DNA of 64,000 nt from Oxytricha trifallax. Its lineage: Eukaryota > Ciliophora > Spirotrichea > Sporadotrichida > Oxytrichidae. Both the position numbers and the translations under genes were made by a program. The notes beneath the pieces are model-generated. The model was not told the origin of the DNA, searched no databases, and saw only the letters and a program-made list of their open reading frames with translations. Of the stretch, positions 22,560 to 34,403 are shown in pieces; positions within the stretch are counted from its first letter, which is position 1; every line of letters starts with the position of its first letter. The DNA lies in NCBI GenBank assembly GCA_000711775.1, contig ARYC01000107.1, positions 124,001 through 188,000 of the forward strand. Reading direction: 5' to 3'.

Positions 22560-24812
22560 TTATAATCAGTATAGACATTGCTTAAACTATCAAATTTTCT
22601 CAATTATTAGTAATTGCATGAATTGATTTATTTTATATGCTTGTTAAGAAATAGTGTGTATGTTTAGTCTACTATTAAAAAAAGATTTGGCTATGAGGTA
22701 GTATCCTCCCCCCCCCTAATGTATACTTTTCTTTTTGTAGTCTGATAGAGTTTTTGACGCTGAGTAATAGTAGCAGATGAACATGGAATGTGCGAGCAAT
22801 AATTTTGGAGCTATGGCCTCATCAAAGCCACTTTTTATATATAAAAATCATTATAAATTTTAGAAAAAATTTCAAAATTTTCACAAAATTTAATTTCTCT
22901 GAAATTAATCATTTTTGCAGTTTTGAAGTATATTAACAAATTATATCTAATTTATTATAATTTTTATAAAGTAAACTTTTATAGTCTTTATGAAAATCTT
23001 AAATGAAAGATAAAATGATTTTAAAATCACTTTATAAAATTATAATAAATTAGATATAATTTGTTAATATACTTCAAAACTGCAAAAATGATTAATTTCA
23101 GAGAAATTAAATTTTGTGAAAATTTCGAAATTTTTTGTAAAATTTATAATGATTTTTGTATATAAAAAGTGGCTTTGATGAGGCCATAGCTCCAAAACTA
23201 TTGCTCGCACATTCCATGTTCATCTGCTACTATTACTCAGCGTCAAAAACTCTATCAGACTACAAAAAGAAAAGTATACATTAGGGGGGGAGGATACTAC
23301 CTCATAGCCAAAGATTTAATATTGCTAAATTAATTTTCTTAAAAAATTAATTCATATCAAGAAATGCTTAAACAAGATATCTTATTAATTCATCTTTAAC
23401 ATCTTCTGTTATTAATTTTAGAATGATTTCTTTGCATTTGGGACACCGATAAAAAAATAAGCTAATAATATTTGTTTTTATCAATGATTAAACTTTTAAG
23501 AAATTCTTTATGATTTATTTATTGGTGATAGGTCGTTAGACGATTTCTACAGTTAGTAAAAGATTTTGCTGATCAATATATTTATTTTAATTTCATAGTA
23601 AGTTCTTGACTCAATTTCAATTTCAGAGCAATCTTAAAATATGTATAAAATAGTTTGGGTTGAATTCTGAATGAAAAATGCATAAAATTTTTCTACTCAA
23701 AAGTAATTTATTAATTCTTAAAGAATAAATTATTAGATAATTTTTATAGATATTATTTATTATAAATCATAATAGTTATTCTTTATTTGGTAATAATTTA
23801 TCTATAATTCATTTCAAATTAATTTAATCTTCTTCGAACCATTCAGATATTTGAATAAATTTTTAATAGTTTGCTAAAATTTTTCTTAATCCTTTTTATC
23901 ATTTATAACCTATTAATTTATTAAAATATTAACTTAAAGATGTTATTAATTTATCCTTTTATTTAAATTCAAAAACATTATTAAATATCAGATTAAAATT
24001 ATAAATTATTTTTATTTTCTAAATCAATTTTTTATAAATTTGGACTTGCAAAAATTTTGCCAAATTTGAAAGTTTATTTAATTTAAAAAATGTGAATTAA
24101 ACCAAATATTTATTAAGTAATTTAAAAATATTTAGATTAAAAATAAATTACATAAGATAAATATTTTGAAATATTTTTATTGAAATTAATTCAATCTATA
24201 AATTTATTCTTCACGTTTTCCCTATTTTTTACTTTTTTCTATTTATATATTAATTTTAATTTTATTATTATATTTAATTTTAATAGTTTATAATTGTTGT
24301 ATTCAATTTGCAAGCAGTTATCAGTTTGTACGCACTAAGGCAATTAATTTCTAAGTAATTTACATATTTCTTAAAAAATTTAAAATTCTGGAATTAAAAC
24401 TGCAATTTGAAAATTTAATTTGATAAAATCTCTTACCATAGAAAAAACATCAAATTAAATATTTTTAATTTTATATTTTATAAAATTGATTGTAAGTTGT
24501 TTCACTTGCTATAATTTTTATTTAAAGTTTTCTTAATTGATTAATTCATCAATCTCACTTGGATTAATTTAATTGCATTCATCAAAGTTGAATTCTTATT
24601 TATTTTAAAGAATTTTTTTTAATTTTTGTAGTATCAATTTAAATTAATATAATTTCTCATGCTTTGAACATATTTTAATGAAGAAACAAATATGCTTAAT
24701 AGAAATGTCTGTCGCATTGAATAGTTTGCATTTCTAAGTTTTTATATAATTTGTATACATTTTAGGAATCATGTTAATTAATTGAATTAATTCTTCTGAA
24801 AATGGTTATTCC
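22560..24812 (-). pseudogene. Repeated-family gene copy C2, interrupted by P2
   Basis: ATG at 24812-24810 begins with the same protein start as C1 (FSEELIQLINMIP after a few residues) and keeps KNLFVSSLKH-like decayed homology onward. Near 23400-23450 the zinc-motif region is visible on the minus strand as YRCPKCKEIIL. After the P2 insertion at 22686-23312, remnants of the following region appear. Multiple frame breaks make it a pseudogene. Its presence shows that the C-x2-C motif is shared by the C type. Confidence 0.5.
22686..23312. mobile_element. Palindromic element P2 inserted in family copy C2
   Basis: Inverted arms at about 22686-22971 and 23030-23312 start TTTGGCTATGAGG and carry a run of nine C on one side and seven G on the other. 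Possible target duplication AGAT flanks TTGGC...GCCAA. The remains of the family gene C2 continue on both sides (AF..MN region at about 23330-23380; HAITNN-like at about 22600-22640), so P2 landed inside that gene. No coding capacity is seen, fitting a MITE-like non-autonomous element. Confidence 0.6.
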
Positions 24813-24829
24813 ATTTATAAGAATTATTA

Positions 24830-25380
24830 ATAATTATTATAATTATACTCTATAAGATTTAAATAAAATTAAAAATATATATTTTATTTAATAAAATTAG
24901 AGTATTTACTACTATTAAATATTAAAGAAAATATAATTTTTTGTAAATAAATGTAAATGATAAATTTGTTTATACTTTCATTTTGTCAATATATTTATTG
25001 GATGGGTTGTGCTCTTATGGGTGGAAGAAAAAATCTTAACAAATTTTTATATTTTATGACTTATCAAATTTCCAAATTTATTTATTTATTAAGCCACACA
25101 TACAGACTTTCAATAATAAAATTCTTTATCTAAAGAGCAAGTCAAATATAAACAATACTTATTTATAAGCATATTATAATAAATAAAGGAAAATTTATCA
25201 TTAAAAAATTTGTAATCTTAAGTGGTTAATATCAAAATAAGTTTTTCTTATTTATATTACTATTTTTTATTTTGAATATATAATTAACTATAGATACTAT
25301 TCACATTTATTGATGATATCAAATGAGAAATTATTAAAATTTTAAGTGTTATTATATTCTAAAAATATCAACTTAGATTA
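24830..25380. other. A+T-rich DNA
   Basis: No supported features upstream of C2. Confidence 0.4.
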
Positions 25381-25389
25381 TAGAATTTA

Positions 25390-26874
25390 ATTATTGATTA
25401 GATTTTATTTAATTGAGTCGAATTTTTTTCAACCTTCAGTGCTTTATCTTTTCCCTTTGACTAAATATTATTTCTTATTTTAAATTTATCATTAAATAAA
25501 ATTTTTAGGAAACTCTATCAATTTTTGGCAAGTTTCATTGATTAATTGTAGCATTTGAGAAAATATCTTAAATTCTTTCATTATTTTTGAAAATATAATT
25601 GTATAAAACAATCTTCAATTAATTAAAAATAACAATGAATAAAGATTCCAAAGAGTTTATAAGTTAGTACTTCAACTAAATTTTTCCTTTTATCTCATCT
25701 TAGTAGTTTTAATTCAATAGGCTCAAATTCAGACCTATTTAATTCACCAAAAAGGTACTCATCACAGATTGGAAGGTTGAGTTCCATGACTATATTATCA
25801 AATTTCTGATTAATTTCTATACCATTCATGTATCCTCGATCATTTTTAGATAAAATACAAATTATGCATAATTAAATACATAAAAGGATTAATGAACCAA
25901 GAGTATTGATTTACATAAGTTTAGTTTGGCAATTAATAATTCCTTTGTTTTAGATAAATCATAAGATTAATTGTGATTTTTCTATTCAATTTATCAAATA
26001 AATCTGGGCTGTTGGTAAATCTTAGCTATATTATATGCTAGAAAATTTTAAAACTTATTTAAATTTTTTATAACTTTATTTAAGGATGGAACTTAATACT
26101 TGATTTATAGTTGCCAAATAGTATTTGTACATAATTTTTGTTTACGTAACTTAATTAAGTTTTTGAAATCTATTAGATTTAAATGAATAATAATTCCAAA
26201 TATGTTTTAAAATCTAATTGGTTATTAGATTTAGTTGTTTATACCTAATAATTTGGCAAATAAAAACATTCACTCTTAAAGTTATTTTTAAATTATTATT
26301 ATAAATGCTTAGATATTTGGAAGTTCAAAATGAGTGATATTGTCATTGATTTGAAAAGATAACTAAAATACTATTGTTATAAATTGAACTTTTGATCTTT
26401 CTTAACTTCTTAAGTTCGAGATTAAGTTAAACCTAAATCAATTAAATATCTTAGCACTAACTAATAGCTTCAAAAATTATTATCGGAACGAAAAGTCTAA
26501 ATATTCCAAGGCACTTGAACTATTTTTATAAGATAAATACTACAAGTTAAAGTTAGCTAAAAGTCAAAGAAATTTTTGAAGAAGATAAAAAAACTTTTTT
26601 TAAGTAAAAGCACATTATTACTTCAATATTCCTCCACAAATGTATACTCATTAATATTATCTTTTTTAGGAAGATTTTCAAAAGTACATTTGTAAAACTT
26701 AGTTGTATTAATACTTTTAACTAATTATATTTTAAAAATATTGAGAAGCGTTTTTATCTTAAAATTTCAATTAAGTGCTTTAACTAAATTTGGAAATTCA
26801 CTATTAATATATTGTGTGATTTGAATTATTTCTAATACAGAATTATATAAATTATTTAAAATTTGTCTATCCAT
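25390..26874 (-). pseudogene. Scattered remnants of another family copy
   Basis: On the minus strand ATG 26874-26872 begins MDRQILNNLYNSVLEIIQIT, similar in pattern to family N-termini. FENLPKKDNINEYTFVEEY appears at about 26632-26700. MKEFKIFSQMLQLINET appears near 25560 and resembles SEFKIFSDIREQIQN of C1. A better-preserved block at 25695-25860 is listed separately. Order and frames are disturbed, so the copy is old or rearranged. Confidence 0.32.
25695..25870 (-). CDS. Coding-like segment ending at TGA 25695-25697
   Basis: Minus-strand frame reads SKNDRGYMNGIEINQKFDNI, continues VMELNLPICDEYLFGELNRS and ends EFEPIELKLLR. Composition strongly suggests real coding sequence. The part DNIVMELNLPICDEYL loosely resembles the NDLIEIKFPPRLNQSF block of the type-A genes, so this may be a remnant of the repeated family; otherwise it is the last MDS of an unrelated gene. 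Confidence 0.38.
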
Positions 26875-26879
26875 TATTA

Positions 26880-27727
26880 ATAATTTTAATATTAAATTGC
26901 AACTATTATTAATTAATAAAAGAGCAAACAATGATTATGCAATTAATATTGTATTTCATTTTTAATTATAAATAAAATAAGTTTTAGCTGTAAATATTTT
27001 TTATGTTTTTAAATATTTAACTAAAATTTTATTCTAATATGGTATTTATAAATTACGAAATAAAAATACCATTTTTTCTCTTGGAATTTGCGATTTTATT
27101 TTTATAACGACCAATAATTTAAAATCTTATTTTTTAATAAGATTAATGAGGCTTTCTAATTATATTATATACTAAATTATATTATAATAATTATTCGAAT
27201 ATCCTTAATTTAGCAGTGAACTTCATTAGAGGACATAGTAATCTTAATTATTGTATTTTATAGATCACTTTATAACAACTTTTCAATAAATACAAAACAT
27301 TCATAAATATTATCACATAATTTCTATAGTTTTTTTTAAATCATTTAAATGTATTTATATTAACTCAATTGATGAAATATTTCTTTCAAAATTTTTAAAT
27401 TATATTATATTCCTTAAAGACTTTGAATTGACTGAGAAATTTACAATAAACTTAAATAATTAAGAAATATTGATATTTAAATTAAACCTCTGACATTAAG
27501 TCTAAGAGTATTCCTAATTTAATTAGAACACTATATAATTCTGTAAGGAATCAATCTAGTAAGAGAATTATTTGAGATTAATTTATTTGAAATTATTCAT
27601 TATAATTAGGTGAAAATGAAATTAAATATTTTAAATTATCAATTATTATCATTAATCGTTTGTGTTGATTGAGCTCTAAATAAAATTTATAAATAAAATT
27701 GCTATAAATTGATCTTATTCTCTGCTA
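26880..27727. other. A+T-rich DNA without supported genes
   Basis: Nothing beyond background composition. Confidence 0.4.
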
Positions 27728-27935
27728 TTTAGCACCAACCCCGAAATTAGAAAATGAATGGATGTCTAATATGATGACGGCACACGCATAAAATGAAGAA
27801 ATAATTCATATTACTATATTAACTACTGGAACCATTATATAGGATGCTTTAATTGCCAACGTTATGCTTCTAAATGTATAACTATTAAAAAAAGCGTCGC
27901 AATTAAAATAGTGTAATTAAGTAAAGATGATATAA
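27728..27935 (+). CDS. Probable MDS, possible Alba-like domain protein
   Basis: A G+C-enriched stretch reads APTPKLENEWMSNMMTAHAQ then NEEIIHITILTTGTIIQDAL and continues IANVMLLNVQLLKKASQLK. The alternating strand pattern followed by TIIQDALIANVML recalls the Alba nucleic-acid-binding fold, where a beta strand precedes a (G)xAIxxAxxxAxxL helix, but the match is by eye only. The frame fades into A+T-rich sequence after about 27935 and starts after a pyrimidine-AG at 27723, which could be an intron or IES border. The rest of the gene is not visible nearby. Confidence 0.42.
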
Positions 27936-28905
27936 GATTTAAATTTCATTATATATTTTAAATTTCAAGTATTTTTATAGATTTTAAAATATCTTTATTT
28001 AAAATAATTATCATTTATATTAGAATTATGTGTCAATATGATTTATTAAAGTCTTTCAAAATTTAGTATTCATAAATAAAAATAAATGCATAGAGCTATT
28101 AAATAAGAATAGAGAAATATAATTATTCTACTGAGACACTCCTCCCATCGAATTAAATATCCTATTTCAAATCAAATTTTTGTCATTTTAGATATTTAAA
28201 ACTAAGATTACTATTATTTTTAATTAAACCTTATGAAGACCGAGTTTTAAATATATTTTTAAGTTAAAAATGTATAATTTTAAAAAACTTAAATATCTCA
28301 TTTCTTGATATAATTCGAAATAGTATTGAGATAATTTGTTTACTTTTTAAAAATAAATATATTTTTAGAAGTGGATGGGGAGAGTAAGTGGATTGGAGTT
28401 TCTCTGTAAGGAATATAAATATCATGATAATTTCAAATAAGAGAATACTAATTTTATTTCAATAATTGGAATAAAATGTGAATTTTTTAGATTATTAAAT
28501 TAATTAAACTTATCAAATTTATCTTCATAATGTAACATTTGAAATATTTAATATAATTTCATTGAAATAGAAATTATGTGATTTTCCATTGCTTGAATTT
28601 ATTAATTTTAAGCATTGTTTAAAATTAACTTAGTCACTTTAAATTATTTCCATTTTTATTACATTGCCTAAACTATTATACTAATAAATTAATTTCTCAT
28701 GATTAAAAGTTCTTATAAAATCAGTAAAATCTGTCGAATTTATTTTATTAAATTATTAATCATTTTCGTATTTTAATTAATTTGTATAGAAGCATATATC
28801 AGAATCTGAATTTATGTTTTCAACTAAATATTTAATATTAAAAAAATCAAGTATTATAGGAATATATAATCTTATTAAATATAAATATTAATAACAATTT
28901 ATTTG
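27936..28905. other. A+T-rich DNA; possible decayed terminal repeats
   Basis: Two G/C-rich patches, near 28133-28150 (CACTCCTCCCATCG) and 28366-28390 (GTGGATGGGGAGAGTAAGTGG), are loosely inverse to each other. They may be ends of an eroded palindromic element. Otherwise featureless. Confidence 0.3.
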
Positions 28906-29498
28906 GAATTCTGGTGGGGCCAAAGAGATTCCACAAAAAACTTTAAGTCATTAGTCGGAACATGATAACTAATAACCTTTTTTATCATTTTGATTATCCT
29001 ACTCCCATAAAACACCTCTCGATCATATAGCTTATCTTTAAATTGAAAAAAATTATGCTACCATAACATAATATGTTTTTAATAAGAAAATTTAATTAGT
29101 CAATTAAGAAAAATTTAATTATCTATAATTATTATTGGCTCAAATTAATTAAAGTAGGACTAAATATCAAATCATTCGCGATGATTGGAATATTTGTAAC
29201 GACAACTAATTTAGCTAATGATTTAATAATTAGTCCTGCTTTAATTAATTTGAGCCAATAATAATTATAGATAATTAAATTTTTCTTAATTGACTAATTA
29301 AATTTTATTATTAAAAACATATTATGTTATGGTAGTATAATTTCTTTCAATATAAAGATAAGTTATATGATTGAGAGGTGTTTTATGGGAGTAGGATAAT
29401 CAAAATGATAAAAAAGGTTATTAGTTATCATGTTCCGACTAATGACTCAAAGTTTTTTGTGCAATCTCTTTGACCCTACTGAGACCCCACCAGAATTC
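28906..29498. mobile_element. Palindromic element P3
   Basis: Inverted arms start GAATTCTGGTGGGG at 28906 and end CCCCACCAGAATTC at 29498, with one arm carrying an extra 10-bp ACCCTACTGA-like piece. Arms are about 250 bp with a loop at about 29157-29235 that contains a small palindrome ATCATTCGCGATGAT. No gene. Target duplication not resolved. Confidence 0.55.
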
Positions 29499-29672
29499 AA
29501 TAATATTTCATACCATGATTAATTAAATATAAATAAAATAAGTTCAATATAGATTTTATAAATGTAACTATTTATAGAAATAATTAATAGAACATCTATA
29601 TATAAAACAAAACATTTTATGATTAACTTATTTTATTTCTTAATTTCCTAAATAATTTAAAATTAAAAAAAG

Positions 29673-30178
29673 TGGGCTGACTAGCAGTTAAGCCTCCCCC
29701 TATTGAACTAATTTCATATTAAACTCTGGCAAAATTCTTGGCGCAAAGCAAGATTGTCAGAAGCAACTTTTGATACGCGCAATAGTTATAAAGCTTTAAC
29801 CAAAATTAAATTCATTTTATTCATAAAAACATTATTAATATGAAAAAATATTCTTTATTTTTTTTAATTATGAAAATTGTAAGTTGGTTCATTTTTTATA
29901 TTTTGATTTAAGTATAAACAAGTAATTATTCAATAGAATTAATTTGATATTTATACTTAAATGACCCAACTTATTATTTTTATAATAAAAAAAAAAGATA
30001 AAAAAGAAAGAAGTTTTTTCATTTTAATAATGTTTTTATGAATAAAATGAATTTAATTTTGGTTAAAGCTTTATTGCGCGTATCAAAAGTTGCTTCTGAC
30101 AATCTTGCTTTGCGCCAAAAATTCTGCCAGAGTTTATTTTGAAATTAGTTCATTAGGGGGAGACTTAACTGCGAGTCC
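29673..30178. mobile_element. Palindromic element P4
   Basis: Arms share GCAGTTAAG(C/T)CTCCCCCTA and GGCGCAAAGCAAGATTGTCA and enclose an A+T-rich centre near 29925. Arm divergence is higher than in P1 or P6, suggesting greater age. It sits only about 170 bp from P3. Confidence 0.55.
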
Positions 30179-30721
30179 AAAAGTCTATATAAAATAGTAG
30201 TTAAAGATACTATTAAGTTTAATCATTGCTTCCAAATTAATTATTAAATAATTTTTTATAATAAAAACAATTTCGTTAAGTTAATTATATTATTACAATA
30301 CTTCATCAATACAAAATATTATTCTTATGTAATTAGAATAATTGCTATTATTAAGTTCATCTATGACATCTTCAATATGACTAAAAGATTTATTATATAA
30401 ATAGAATCTATTTAAGATTAAATTAAATAAAAAAACTTTAATAAGACATATAGCAATATGTTTGCATAATATTCATTCGATATTAGAAATTCAGAGATTA
30501 GTTAAAATTTCTGATAGACTATTGATCTCATTAATACTTGGGTCATGCTTGAAAAATGGAAAAATGAAATTGTTTTATAGATTATCTCAATCTATTAAAG
30601 TGCATAAATTAATTATATTATTCAAAGATAATGGAAACTATACTGGGGCGCTTATTTAATTTTTAAATAATACTTTTGATTTACGAAACCATAAACAACT
30701 ATTACCAAGGTGATTGATTTC
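30179..30721. other. A+T-rich DNA between P4 and the rRNA-like insert
   Basis: No supported gene. An ATG-initiated 65-codon frame near 30462 has background composition. Confidence 0.35.
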
Positions 30722-30905
30722 GCAATTGAAGAGCCTTTTAGAGGAACTGGTTCATGCTAACATGCCATTACAATGAGTAATGCAAGTCTTTTGCGCTGCT
30801 GATTGTTTTCTTTTGCTCTCATGATTTCATGTAAAACCCATTCTTAGCAGACTTGCTTAGGGGAGAAACCGCAAATGGAATACTAGATAAAAGATTTTTA
30901 AGCAT
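30722..30905 (+). pseudogene. Mitochondrial small-subunit rRNA 5'-end-like fragment
   Basis: AATTGAAGAG followed about 45 bases later by ATGCAAGTCT matches the invariant 5' landmarks of bacterial-type 16S rRNA. A later AGGGGAGAAACCGC...TACTAGATA block recalls the next conserved helix region. Similar sequence occurs on the minus strand near 46130-46185. It directly neighbours an LSU-like piece, favouring a nuclear insertion of mitochondrial DNA. Alignment by eye only. Confidence 0.35.
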
Positions 30906-31024
30906 GATATTTCTAGCTTTTCTCCTGTAAAAAAAGTCAAATATGAGATCCGACGAGTAATTTATAGCTTCTGCCCATTTCATTATGCACTCACTTACTT
31001 GTAATAAGAAAGGTAAATCATTTA

Positions 31025-31211
31025 GCTTTAACTCGACTTATATAAATACCGGTCGATATTTATTAGCGTGATCCCTCTATACTTGGCCTACTTTTTTAGA
31101 GCCGAAACATATCTCGTAAAAGCCGAGTGCTTTCACAGTTTCGATTTCTAGTGTACCTGAATTAGCAGGGCATACGGTCCTAACTTACTCGTAGGTCTAA
31201 TCCTCTCGTCT
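31025..31211 (-). pseudogene. Mitochondrial large-subunit rRNA 3'-end-like fragment
   Basis: The minus strand begins with ACGAGAGGA, the sarcin-ricin-adjacent landmark of LSU rRNA. It continues through a TGAAAGCA...TACGAGA block to GTAGGCCAAG...ATCGACCGGTATTTATATAAG...GAGTTAA. This parallels the bacterial 23S 3' end (GATAGGCCGGGTGTG...CTAACCGGTACTAATG...GGCTTAA). G+C is higher than surroundings. Likely a nuclear copy of mitochondrial DNA, convergent with the SSU-like fragment. Confidence 0.5.
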
Positions 31212-31259
31212 ATAAAGTTTGTAATATTATCATTGAAGATTGATAATTTTTAATTCAAT

Positions 31260-32033
31260 TCAAATAAGCATTTAAAAAATAATTTACTTTTCACTATTCT
31301 ATAACAATTTAACAATAGAATGAATTTCAAGGCATATTTTATTGAAATTATCATTTTAAGTTTTGATTATGCTTTTTATAATTTCAATTGGCTTTCCTTA
31401 TAGTATTTTCACATATTATAAGTTGTTGAAAATATTTCTAAATCGATTTAAATTATTAGCACGAATGTCATCAATTATAATTTCCTCTGAATTTCTGTAA
31501 ATACTAATTAAAGCTATATCATCAATATAGCAGCGATTCAAATATAATTATCCTTTAAAGTTGAAGTTATTAAATAAAGTCTTATATTATTTTTATATTT
31601 AAGAAGGATATTTTTTCATCAAAGATTTAAAATAAAATTCCTCATCATACTCAGATTCTTTATTATCGAAGTTATATCTTCGATTAGTTTAAAATTCGCA
31701 TAATTCCAATTTTATGAATTTAATTTTTTTAATTTATTAGTTTTCAATTAAAGTTAAAAAAAAATTTAAAAATCCTGTAAAATAAATTTTTTAGTCTATT
31801 TTGCATATTTTAAGTTTGATTCCTTTTGAATTCTCAATGATTTGTTGTATTTATTAATATGAAGGAAAATTAGTATTTATTTTTAAATTTGTAAAGTTTT
31901 ATTTTCCTGTGTGATGTTTTATATATTTTATTAATTCTCTTTCTTCTCTTGATAAGAAAGAAAGCTTGGAAAATATAAAAAAGTAATTTAAAAAAGAGTA
32001 TGATATTAATCTGCTATTTCTGTTTAAGTACAT
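31260..32033 (-). CDS. Hypothetical protein, 257 codons, open throughout
   Basis: Minus-strand ATG 32033-32031 opens a frame to TGA 31262-31260 with no internal stop. The N-terminus is hydrophobic (SYSFLNYFFIFSKLSFLS), followed by a charged, varied sequence such as REERELIKYIKHHTGKQNF, NKESEYDEEFYFKSLMKKYP and LNRCYIDDIALISIYRNSEE. Parts recall irregular leucine-rich repeats, but not convincingly. Frames of this length can arise by chance in this DNA with only TGA as stop. The D/E/R-rich composition is the main argument for a real or recently functional gene. It begins right beside the mitochondrial-like insert. Confidence 0.35.
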
Positions 32034-33026
32034 TTATTTTTAAATTATTATTATAATCTACAATTAATAACTTGAATTATTTAAAGTAATTGAATTATTA
32101 AAATTTATTTAATTTATTTGTACTTATAATATACTCACTAATTTTTGGCTATTTCTGACTTGTCTTATGAAATAAATATAATAAGACATTCATTCTTTCA
32201 AATGATTAATTATTTCTCTAAAAATCATAATTCAATAAGAATTAGAACATTAAAATTCTCAAATAATTAGAGATTATATATTAACTGCATTTATAAATAA
32301 TCATAAAATTTAAATTTTTATGAATTTGTAAATGCATACAAGATAACATTTTAATGTTTTAACTTCAAACATATGATTAGTTAATTTTACATGATAAAGT
32401 TTTAACTTTAATAAATATGAAGAAGAAAAATAAAATTCAAAGAATTGCGAGAATTAATAATAAACAAAATGACATTAATTTAAAATTTATATTTAATTTT
32501 TTACATATTTTTAAGAAATTTAAAAATATTTGATAAAGTAAATACAAATTAAATTATAAATATAAATCATAAAAATCATATTTTAATCTAAAGCTAATTC
32601 TACATATATTTAAAATACTTAATTTAAATTAATTTTAAAAGTTTGAAAATTTCTTGAAAAGATAATTAGAGCAATTTTAAAAAGCTAAAATTAAATATTA
32701 TACTTCGATAATGTGAAAAATTAATATTAAATAATATTGAAATTGACTAGAATTAAATAATAGTTAATAAAAATAAACAAATTTATTATAAATTAGAAAC
32801 TAATTTCAAGTTCAATTCAAATTTTATTAATAAATAAATTTTAAGTCAACTGATAATAATTTAAATATTCATTTTTTATTGAAGATTAATACGCATACAA
32901 TGCAACTTTAATTTATTATAATAATTTTATTTTAAATTATAAATTCTTATGTCAAAGATCAGAATAATAATTTTACAAATTTATATTGTAAAGCATAATA
33001 GATTTCAACAATGAATTTTAATTAAT
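32034..33026. other. A+T-rich DNA without supported genes
   Basis: Nothing above background. Confidence 0.4.
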
Positions 33027-33840
33027 GAGCTCAGCTTTTAAAAATTCAAAATCTCAAGTTATTTAAATTAAAATCCAAATTTATTGCACTAATTGGCTCC
33101 ATCCCAACATAAATTCTGATAATTAGAATTTTGTTGTGAAGGATTACTGTGCTAAAAATCACTTAAAGAATTAAATCCAGACTTCACTCATTCTGGTTTG
33201 CAATGCCTTTGAAATGTATTATTCAAAAGAGATTTAGATAAAATAAAGAGATATCAAGGAGAAAATTAATTTATATTATCATATAATTAAGGAAAATTGT
33301 ATTAAGGAATATTTAGGAGAAAATTGTCAATTTACAACTACAATAATAAAAATTGAAGGATGTGTTATGAAATACGAATAGATATAGAAAAGAATTTAGG
33401 AAAAATTCAACCTTATATTAATAACATAAATTAATTAATTAGAGAGTTTTAATTGTATATTTGTTTAATTGAAAATCATTCAGTTGCTATTAATTGGTAA
33501 TGTATTAGGTTTCTTAAGAGAATTTAATTTCACTGCAACTATTGAAAATTAGATTCACCGAAAGCAATCAAAATTATATTTTCTAGATTTTTAGCATTTA
33601 TGATTAATGAAACAATTAAAATGCCTGATTTTGTAAAGTTTATATAATTATTGATTTTGGTGAAATTTAGGAGGTTACAAGAGTAAGGACTACGCCAAAA
33701 ATAATAATTGAATTCCTAAATAATAACCTTAATAAACTAGTGATGTTTTAGCAAAAATAAGTTTAAAAAAATAGCAGTGATGACTTTGAACCTAATTACG
33801 AAGATTCAGCAAAAAAATCAAATTATAGTATAAAAAAATT
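33027..33840 (+). pseudogene. Gene-like frame, possibly a divergent family member, frameshifted
   Basis: ATG 33027 starts MSSAFKNSKSQVIQIKIQIY and remains open with coding-like composition (CTNWLHPNINSDNQNFVVKD, RDIKEKINLYYHIIKENCIK) for about 190 codons to a TGA near 33602. Downstream in another frame are DFGEIQEVTRVRTTPKII and NSSDDFEPNYEDSAKKSN. The order of a helical Gln-rich N-terminal half then an acidic Ser-rich linker resembles the repeated family, but no C-x2-C part is seen before the next segment. It could be a truncated, frameshifted relative. Confidence 0.35.
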
Positions 33841-33924
33841 AATATTTTTTCTTTGAATATCAAGTATCAAACTCTAAACAATTATAAAGCAATAATTAGA
33901 ATGAAGGAGATTTATTTTATTTCA

Positions 33925-34112
33925 CTATTCTTTTAAATCTAGGAGTCGGGGTGATGTATTTAACATTGATTAAATGAGAATAAGAAATGGAGGAAAATTG
34001 AGGCTACCAAGACCTCAAGGTTTAATTCAATTTGGAATAGTACCATTCAGTAGACTATGTGATGCTAAATATATTACATTATTTGGATTTGGATATAAAC
34101 TTTAAGATGCAC
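33925..34112 (+). CDS. Coding-like segment left of the TBE, kelch-like flavour
   Basis: The frame reads SRGDVFNIDQMRIRNGGKLR then LPRPQGLIQFGIVPFSRLCD and ends ITLFGFGYKLQDAHFI at TGA near 34120. G+C and composition indicate real coding sequence. The ITLFGFG strand followed by DAHF, and DLYVLWL-like codons just before the TBE, recall kelch repeats, but only loosely. A further segment follows the TBE, so the transposon probably lies in an IES or intron of one gene. Confidence 0.38.
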
Positions 34113-34322
34113 ATTTTATTTGAAGAGTTAAAGAAAGATAAATGTATATTAGTTGATAATCTTTGATATGCACAGGAGAAATAGATAAAATTTTTTAAAA
34201 ATAATTGCACATGTGTAAATTTTAAATTATTTCATTTTAAGTGAGCAGACTTCATATTCTATATAAACTTAAAATTTAGACCTATATGTGCTATGGCTTA
34301 CAAATGAAGACAGTGGTTTAAT

Positions 34323-34400
34323 CAAAACCCCAAAACCCCTTAATGAGGTTTATAAGTGCTTTGATTTGTAGGGAATTTGTTAGGGGTTGGGGTTATTAAT
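34323..34400 (+). repeat. Left 78-bp TBE inverted terminal repeat
   Basis: Begins CAAAACCCCAAAACCCC and ends GGGGTTATTAAT. Identical by eye to the inverse of 38318-38395. The transposase ATG lies 3 bp beyond it, so the promoter must be within or outside the repeat. Confidence 0.95.
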
Positions 34401-34403
34401 TAA

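Noticed and set aside
28133-28390. Possible palindromic element with CACTCCTCCC and GGGGAGAG ends
   Set aside because: Inverse match is too weak and the interior is not symmetric.
30462-30659. Plus-strand 65-codon frame
   Set aside because: Length and composition expected by chance; no homology seen.
30750-31040. Minus-strand frame with WAEAINYSSDLIFDFFYRR, readable if TGA is Trp
   Set aside because: Could be a mitochondrial protein fragment, but it overlaps the SSU-like block and could equally be chance; not enough to call.
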